This document shows positions 53,001 through 62,000 of a DNA stretch of 64,000 bases, piece by piece (position 1 is the stretch's first letter; every line of letters begins with the position of its first letter). The notes beneath the pieces are model-generated. The model was not told the DNA's origin and did no database searches. It saw only the letters and a list, made by a program, of their open reading frames with translations. Origin of the DNA: Yponomeuta sedellus. Its lineage: Eukaryota > Arthropoda > Insecta > Lepidoptera > Yponomeutidae. A program made the translations under genes and the position numbers. The stretch covers positions 26,379,226 through 26,443,225 of the forward strand of contig OW203722.1 of the NCBI GenBank assembly GCA_934045075.1, read 5' to 3'.

Positions 53001-56000
53001 AAGTCGTCGGGCGCTTTCTGTTAGAGGATTAGTAAACCGAAAACTATTTGGTGTGCTAGGCTAGACACATCGAAACGTCAATGCCACTGATTATCTGTTC
53101 CCGTCGGTCTCTTGGTTGTTTAACTGAAAGTACATTGCAATCCTTGCGTTTATCATCCTGGCTTTCCTTTGTAACGGTGCAAACCTCTGTACACCATTTT
53201 TTATATTTCTTTTTCTATCTATTTTTTCAATTATTTAAAATTACGACAACATTTTTAGATTTCCCTCATTTTTCATCATTACAATTTTTCCCATCGACTA
53301 GATCTGACTATTTTACCTGCTTATCCGTTTTTATCCAGTTTTTTATTTTATTATAAAATAACGGTATCTACACACCTAACTGCAAAGTAGGTACTCGGGG
53401 CTGTAAGTGATGCAAATTACTTCAGCCAGATGTCGCAGCCTGTACGTAATACAGATAATATTGTAAAGAGGTTCGAAATTTCACTGATACCGGTGAGTCG
53501 CCCATTAACTCAGTCGGAAAGAGCCAGAGGTCGCGGGTTCGAATCCCGGCATGGGTAGATTTTTTAACCTCTAAATAGGTTTGAAATGAAATGGTTTTAT
53601 TCAAAGTAGCACAGAAACTGCGGCTTAATGAACGTTACAATTCAAACTAGGTGTCCATTTCAAAATTTAGATCATTTAGGAGAAAAATGGACAAAAAAAA
53701 CTTCAAACTTAGTCTTTTCAAAAGTCTTTAATTAACATAGTTTACATAATTATTATAAAACATAGAACTCATACTTAATTTTAGACCTCATTGTCATCTA
53801 AATAATCCTTTATGTTATAGTAGCCCTTTTGGCACAAAGTGTTCTTAATATATTTTTTGAACCGCGACTTAGGTAAGCACGGAAAAATCTTCAGGGATTT
53901 TATTATAGAAGCGTATACAATGCCCCATGAAGGATGTATTAACCTTTGCCAGAGTTTATGTTTATTTCTAGTATTTACATTGTGTTGGCTACCTAAAGTT
54001 TTAAAGCTACTGATATTTTTCTAACGCACATAATGTTTTCATAATATATATATATACTGACTGGCAACTGTCAGGTTGTTAGTTTTTTTAAAGAAATCTT
54101 TAAGATAAGATAAAGATAAAAGATTTTTATTTGTCAAACATGTGTGTTAAAAGATGGTACATTTTATGTTGTGTCCTACATGCTTTGCCATTTTAGACAT
54201 ACAAATTTTTCCGGTGAGAGAGAATATCATTATTTTCTAAATATGTATTTAATTCTCTATATATGTATTTCTCAAATATCTTTGCAAATAAGGAATAAGT
54301 AATCTCTTTTTAAAGTATCTACAAATGAAACAACAGTTGGGGTCGTTCCAGTTTTTTTATTTACAAAAGTTCTAGAGCGTGACACCTCGATTATAACCTT
54401 TTTTTGAACTAAAACTTTCGTAAGCACAACACATTATAGACTTTTAACCTGGTCGGACTTTTCCGATATAACAACACCCGTAAGTAAATCCGGACTAAAA
54501 GTCTACAATGATTATAACCCACCGGCGGCCAGATGGTGTACAGCAAGCCGGCGGCGGGCGAGGCGGCGGCGGCCACGCTGCTGCGGCAGCACCTAGACGG
54601 CGGCCACGCGGCCGCGCCGCTGCTGGACGAGTTCCTGTGCGCGCTCGCCGTGTGCCACACCGTCATCCCCGAGCGCGTCGGCGACGCAGTCAACTACCAC
54701 GCCGCCTCGCCAGGTACGAGCGGTTCCTACGCCGTCAACTACCACGCCGCCTCGCCAGGTACGAGCGGTTCCTACGCCGTCAACTACCACGCCGCCTCGC
54801 CAGGTACGAGCGGTTCCTACGCCGTCAACTACCACGCCGCCTCGCCAGGTACGAGCGGTTCCTACGCCGTCAACTACCACGCCGCCTCGCCAGGTACGAG
54901 CGGTTCCTACGCCGTCAACTACCACGCCGCCTCGCCAGGTACGAGCGGTTCCTACGCCGTCAACTACCACGCCGCCTCGCCAGGTACGAGCGGTTCCTAC
55001 GCCGTCAACTACCACGCCGCCTCGCCAGGTACGAGCGGTTCCTACGCCGTCAACTACCACGCCGCCTCGCCAGGTACGAGCGGTTCCTACGCCGTCAACT
55101 ACCACGCCGCCTCGCCAGGTACGAGCGGTTCCTACGCCGTCAACTACCACGCCGCCTCGCCAGGTACGAGCGGTTCCTACGCCGTCAACTACCACGCCGC
55201 CTCGCCAGGTACGAGCGGTTCAGGCACTGCTAGATATCTAACGAAACAGTATGTTTTTAATTAGAATATTTTCGGGGCTTAAGCAGCCATACAGCCATCG
55301 TGGTCACGAGAAGACTGATGGCTAGCACCCGTTCCGGCTGATGAGGTTTCATACTATCCTCAATCAGCCATCACAAAGCACTATTAGGGTTTCGACACAC
55401 TACACTGACAATTTCGGACGATACGACTTTTTTCCACTCGAACACATTTTGATGACCGGATCCCACGTTTGCGACAGTTTGAAACCACATGCCCGATTAA
55501 AATTTTTGTGTTTCTTAATTTCAACCGCTTCACGCACAATTCGGCTATAATAATGGCGATCGTTGGAAAGTACCGATGGTTTGTGTAATTCTATCCAGTG
55601 TTTAAAATATGTTACAATATGTTTTATTCTAAACCTTGTCTTCTAAAAGTTAAAGTTTGGTCACCGCAGAAGGGTGTCTAACAGTCCATCCAGGAAATCA
55701 TCATCATCATCAGCCTCCTTCATAATTTCCCGGTGTGGTATAGTTCTTATCCAGCGACTCCCTACCACCGTCACCAGGTCGTCAGACCACTGGTATAAAG
55801 CTTGCCTGTACTGCACTGTTTAGCCCGTGGTCGCTAGGTCGGAACTTTTCGCCGCAAAGTTCTTTGAGGTACGTGCCCCGCCCATTGCCACTTCGACTGA
55901 CTTCACTTCTTTAGCGGGATCTCTTCATTCCTGATTCGATGACGCAGGGAATCGAATCCAAAGAACATTTAAGATATCACAATTATCTGCTTATTTTTTT

Positions 56001-59000
56001 TAAAGAATTATCACATAGTCATGTTAAGTGTTTGATAGTCCCTAGAAAAATATCACTTTACCGTGGTGGTCAATGACGTAATCATTACATTCATTCAAAC
56101 CGTATTGGTGTTGTCAGAAAAGCGCGCACTAGATTGGCGCGGCGACATTTACCTATGTTCGATCGTTATCATGATAAGTGTTTGATAGTCCCTAGAAAAC
56201 GATCACTTTACCGTGGTGGTCAATGACATAATCATTACATTCGTTCAAATCGTATTGGTGTTGTCAGAGAAGCGCGCACTAGATTGTTGCGGCGTCATTT
56301 GGCTACGTTCGATCGTTATCAACTTTTGTTTGTCTCCACTGCTGGGGCACGGGTCTCTTCCTGCAACGGAGGATTCTCCTGCAACGCACCATACTCCACC
56401 ACGGGAACCAAGTCCGTGTTTGTGGAGGATTGCGCGCTAGTGCTGGGCGCGGCGTCCTTCGGCTACGTGTTAGAGTCAACTGTCTATTAGTATCAGTAGC
56501 ACCCTACACCGCCCTCGTGTCCCCAGACGAGCGCGCGCTAGTGCTGGGCGCGGCGTCCTTCGGCTACGTGTTCTCTGGGCGCAGCCCGCGCGGCGTGCAG
56601 CTGTCGCTGCCGGGCGGGCGGCGGCGCGGCTACCAGGTGCTGCACGTCATCGACTTCACCTCCGCCAGGAAGCGCATGTCCGTCGTCGTGCGGACGGAAT
56701 CCGGTGAGCTGCACCTACAATATTTACGTACAGGCGCTGTATGTAGCCCTGTGTGGTGGGAACCAGAAACGATGATGTCACAAACTTGTAAACATCCAAG
56801 ACCTGGGGGTTTTTTTTTGCACAGCCGGGGTTCCAAACGGGATCTGCGTCACAGGGGTCGTCAACATTGATAGTAAAATGATAATGATGTTTGGCTTGAA
56901 GTCAGTACGATGAATGAGTTTTTGTTTTGTAATAATTGTGTAAACTCTGTTTCTTAAAGATTTTGAAAAGACGGTCTTTTGAAATGGACATTTAATTTTG
57001 GTTATTTTCCGATATTTTTTTTTTTATTTAATTGCATTTTTTACACACATACGTTTTATAGCGAATGGCACTAACGGTGAAGGAGAACGTCGTGAAAAAA
57101 CTTGAGAATCTGAAAAATTCACATGCCTTAACGCTCGTAATTGATAATCCGCGATGAGCACACGTAGTGATTAAACTTACACTCTTTCTCCGAGAAAAAG
57201 CCCGTGCCCTGCAGTGGACGTAAGCTGCACACATAATGATTTTTTCTTAAACATGCGCGTAAATTATTATCATTACTTTTGAATAAGGAACACGCGAACA
57301 GACTTCCCGGCGCATTCTTTGAATTTGGAACGAAGAGCGCACCGGCAAGGTTGTATGAAACGGTGTGCTGTTTGAATTTAGAACTCCCTCGTCTATCGTA
57401 CACATTGCGTTCACGTAGCTGTATAGCCACAGATGCATTTACCTTTCGGCACAAACTATAAAATAAAAAAAAAACTGGCAGTAAGGCGGAGTTCGTTGTT
57501 ATTTGGTTAATAATAAATTAATACTTATTAAATTTATTACGTAAAAGGCCCTTTTTTTATTTTCTTGCATTTTTAAGAAAAGCACTGTATGCCTGGGCCG
57601 AAATGGTAATTGCCTGCCTCGTATCATTGAAGTCCCCGCCTGCGGCTCGGCCTTCAAACTCATACTCGACCTGCAATAAACGTCAATAGGGATAGGAATG
57701 TGCAATATACAGGGTGTCTCATTCAAATCGGTCAGTATGGGAAAGTCTAAAACTATAAGACATACGAAGATCTGTTCTGAGGGACCATATCGTCGATTTT
57801 AATAACAAGAAAAACTGCATTCATACAATTTTTGAACTAAAAGTCTAAAAGTCGGACTAAAAGTCTACAATGCATTCATACATTTAAAAAACATCTGTAC
57901 TCTTTTCGGGTATCGAACCCGGTTGTTTTGAAAAAAAAAACAACACTATTTCTATTTAGATATCGATGGTGTAGGTCTTAAGCAGTAAATGTCTGTATGA
58001 AACATGATGTCTAAAATGAATAAATTGCATTGTTTTCACATACTTTAATTTATTTTAGTAGGTGCTCGAAGTGACCGCCGACTTTTTCAATACAATATTC
58101 AACACGTTTAGGTAACGATCTTACGATTGCATTTTGTATGAAAACAATGCATTTTATTCATTTTAGACATCATGTTTCATACAGACATTTACTGCTTAAG
58201 ACCTATACAATCGATATCTAAATAGAAATAGTGTAGTTTTTTTTTTTTCAAAACAACCGGGTTCGATTCCCGAACGGAGTACAGATATTTTTTAAAATTT
58301 ATGAATGCAGCTTTTCTTGTTATTAAAATCGATGACATGGTTCCTCAGAACAGATCTTCGTATGTCTTATAGTTTAAGACTTTCCCATACTGACCGATTT
58401 GAATGAGACACCCTGTATATAATAAATAATGTTTGCTTGCTTGTTTGGTTGTGTGCAGGCGACATAAAGGTGTACTGCAAGGGCGCGGACAGCGCCATAT
58501 ACCCGCGGCTGGCGGGCGGGGGCGCGGGCGGGGGCGGGGCGGCGGGCGCGGCCACGCTGGCGCACCTGGAGCAGTTCGCGGCCGAGGGGCTGCGGACGCT
58601 CGTCTTCGCCGTGGCCGACATCTCGCCGCAGTTCTACGCGGTGCGGGCCGTTACCAAAATTATTTTTTGTAAAGCAAAAGTGGCTTGAAAATAGTACATT
58701 ACACAACTAGGGTGGTAATACAAAGAAAGGCCGAGATCGCAGAAGTTTGCGGCCCGAGCTGCAAGCGAGGGACGTAAATATGCGATCGAGAGCTTTCTTT
58801 ATTACCTCCCGTGTTGTGTACATCTTTTTATGTCTACACTTGGCCAGAAAGCGGCGTTTTCCGTACGCGCAGCGTGCGGAAAAAGCCACTTTATTGCCAG
58901 GTGTGGCATAAAAAAAATTACATACGTTGTTAAACCTCGCGCCTGTATCCCAGAGGGATAGGCAGAGACCAGGGACTGCCACTTGCCACGAGCCTGACAG

Positions 59001-62000
59001 ATCACCTTCGCTGCATGAACGTTCATAAGTCGTTGGATGCACGCACGCCTGTTCCGGGAACTTTGTTTGCATGCCTTTAGGATTTCAATAGATATCAACT
59101 ATGTCCCCACTCCTGAGGCACGGGTATTTTCCTGCATCGCAGGGAGGTTAGGCCATACTCCACCACGGGGGCCAACTCCGGGTTGGTGGAGGATTGCAAG
59201 AAAGCGGCGGGCTTTTCTGTCAGAAGTTATCGAGCCGCCCATAAGGCCTCGACATGGCTTAACGACTGCCATTGCATGACAGCCGGCACCAACGGCTTAA
59301 CGTGCCTTGCGAAGCACAAAAGCACTCGGAAAATACCACTAGCGGTAGTCACAAGACGGTCACCCATCCTACGCCTGACCGCGCCTGTTGTTGCTTAACA
59401 CAAGTGATTGATTCCAATCTTTCGGTCCGACTAGGCCACGAGCTTTTTCTTGCTTGTAGGTCCTCAAAAAATATACTTAAATAGTTTTGGTCTAATGGAA
59501 GAGATATATTTACCATTTAAGACTTACTCGAAAAGAGAGTCAAGTAGCAAATTGAGGTTTGCACGCGTTGCAAATAATATTTTAGCTGCCGTTTTCTCCA
59601 CTACAAATTCGTCTCGAAGGCAGCGGCTTACATTATACTTTGACATTACATAAAGATATTTTTTAGAATGTAAGGAAATTATTGATATCTGATTTATTTT
59701 TGGCATCCGGCCGCAGGACTGGGCCAACACGTACCACAAGGCGTCCATCGCGATACAGAACCGCGAACAGAAACTGGAGGAGGCAGCCGTGCTCATCGAG
59801 AACAACCTGCGACTACTGGGCGCCACCGCCATCGAGGATAAACTGCAGGTGAGGGGGGGAACAACCTGCGACTACTGGGCGCCACCGCCATCGAGGATAA
59901 ACTGCAGGTGAGGGGGGGGACAACCTGCGACTACTGGGCGCCACCGCCATCGAGGATAAACTGCAGGTGAGGGGGGGGACAACCTGCGACTACTGGGCGC
60001 CACCGCCATCGAGGATAAACTGCAGGTGAGGGGGAGGACAACCTGCGACTACTGGGCGCCTGAATGAACTGCAGGTGAAGGGGGAGCAACCTCTGACTGC
60101 TGAGCGTCAGGATGAACTGCAGGTGAGGGGGGGGGACAACCTGCGACTGCTGGGCGCTACCGCCATCGAGGACAAGCTGGGGCGACATCGACTCCCAATT
60201 TTATCTGTACGCTGTTTCTCCTGCATACTATCCTCTGATTTATCTGCACACTCCCCCGATTACTCTTTCACACCGTCTTCCGATTTGTCTTATACGGTTC
60301 CCTAGATGCAAATCGGAGCATATGTGTGCGAACACATGCTCCTATTTCCTGCATGGTGATCATCAGCCCACCTCTGCCCTAGAAAACCTCAACACAGGGC
60401 ATCCTAGTTTCGCACCAGACCGAGTCGAATCGAATCAATAAATAACTTTCACTCAACACAATCACTTGACCTTGATTGGAGTGATTGTGTTGTGTATAAA
60501 TTATTATTATTAACTCAGCAAAATTAAAAACAGTTTACAATGGCGTACAAAATGTTACAAAATTACGTTCCGTTTCACTCTCATAATAACAACTTATATT
60601 TGCCACTCTCTTAATATAATACATTAATGCACTTACAAGTTAGAAATGTTACGGTATTTTTGTTTATTATATATTGTACTTTTAATTTAAGTATTTTTTA
60701 TGATATTGCAACATTTTGCGTGAAAAGAATTATATAGTTTCTGCCTGTCAAAACTCAGCAATGACATCACCATTGCCAACATAACGGTTGGCAATGGTGA
60801 CTCGAATTACACCACAGACTACATTGGTTGTATTCACTCGAGTACACTCCAAATACTGACTGATAATACTAACTCAAAGAAATGCCTCCACCTCTCCTCT
60901 ACTCCACCTCCTTTGAGTATTGAGTCGAGGAGATTTTTAGGAACGTCTTGAAATACGGGTGTAGCTAATTTTAAAAAGTTAAACACATTTTTTTTCTGTA
61001 CTATATTTATAAGGGTAATAGCTGAAACACAAAAGATTGCAATGCATACACTGTAATCATGATTATTAATATTGGTATATAAATTGTAGCTAGTTCTATG
61101 TATATATTTTTCCGCATGGGGGCGCTGTTTGCTGAAGCACAGATTCACGCCTATTTTGATAACACATGCTACTATTTGCTTTTCAATAAATTCATCTAAC
61201 ATAATACGAGCAAAACTCCGAGCAAAACTCCTTCCTCTGGCGAGCTAGTAGCAGTGTGAACAAACTAGCAAGCGAAATTGACATTGATTTATTCAACTGC
61301 AATGCAAAGTTGGTCAGGCAACACTTTAATGACAAATTCTTTAACAACTAAATACTTAATTCATGCCATGTAAAATAAAAAATAAAAACTGATAATCATG
61401 GTTACCTATTTCCATGTAATATATTGCAGTGCATGCTTAATGTACCTATTGTGTTGCTATTGTAAAAAAGAAATGTTTCCTTGCAGAAATCTAGCAGTCT
61501 GTTGCTATAGGTGAAAACCTGTAAATGGCTCACTAATTAGTTTATAAGTTTCATATATTGTTTATCAGCTGTTGGTTTCCCATAGATAAGAAATAAATAA
61601 ATAAAATAAAAATAATTCTAATTTAAGATACAACTAGTACAATTTTTTGAAACCATTGCGCTTAAATCCAGAATAGTACATTACACAATTAGGGTGGTAA
61701 TACAAAGAAAGGCCGAGATCGCAGAAGTTTGCGGCCCGAGCTGCAAGCGAGGGACTTAAATATGCGATCGAGAGCTTTCTTTATTACCTCCCGTGTTGTG
61801 TACATCTTTTTAAGTCTACACTTGGCCAGAAAGCGGCCTTTTCCGTACGCGCAGCGTGCGGAAAAAGCCACTTTATTGCCAGGTGTGGCATAAAATTCCT
61901 ATCTCCAAACTTATCCTCAAAGCCCGGATAGGAAATTACCGCTCAGACAGGGAGAGGTGGAAGGCTTTGCCAAGCAGTGGGACACAAGCGCGGCTGCCTA

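Noticed and set aside
54593..55195. 200-aa minus-strand frame of repeated [15 protein letters not shown]
   Set aside because: Shadow of the 45-bp exon 10 array, open only because the unit is a multiple of three.
54714..55218. CRISPR-like array
   Set aside because: Units are contiguous identical copies without unique spacers, in an animal gene; it is a minisatellite.
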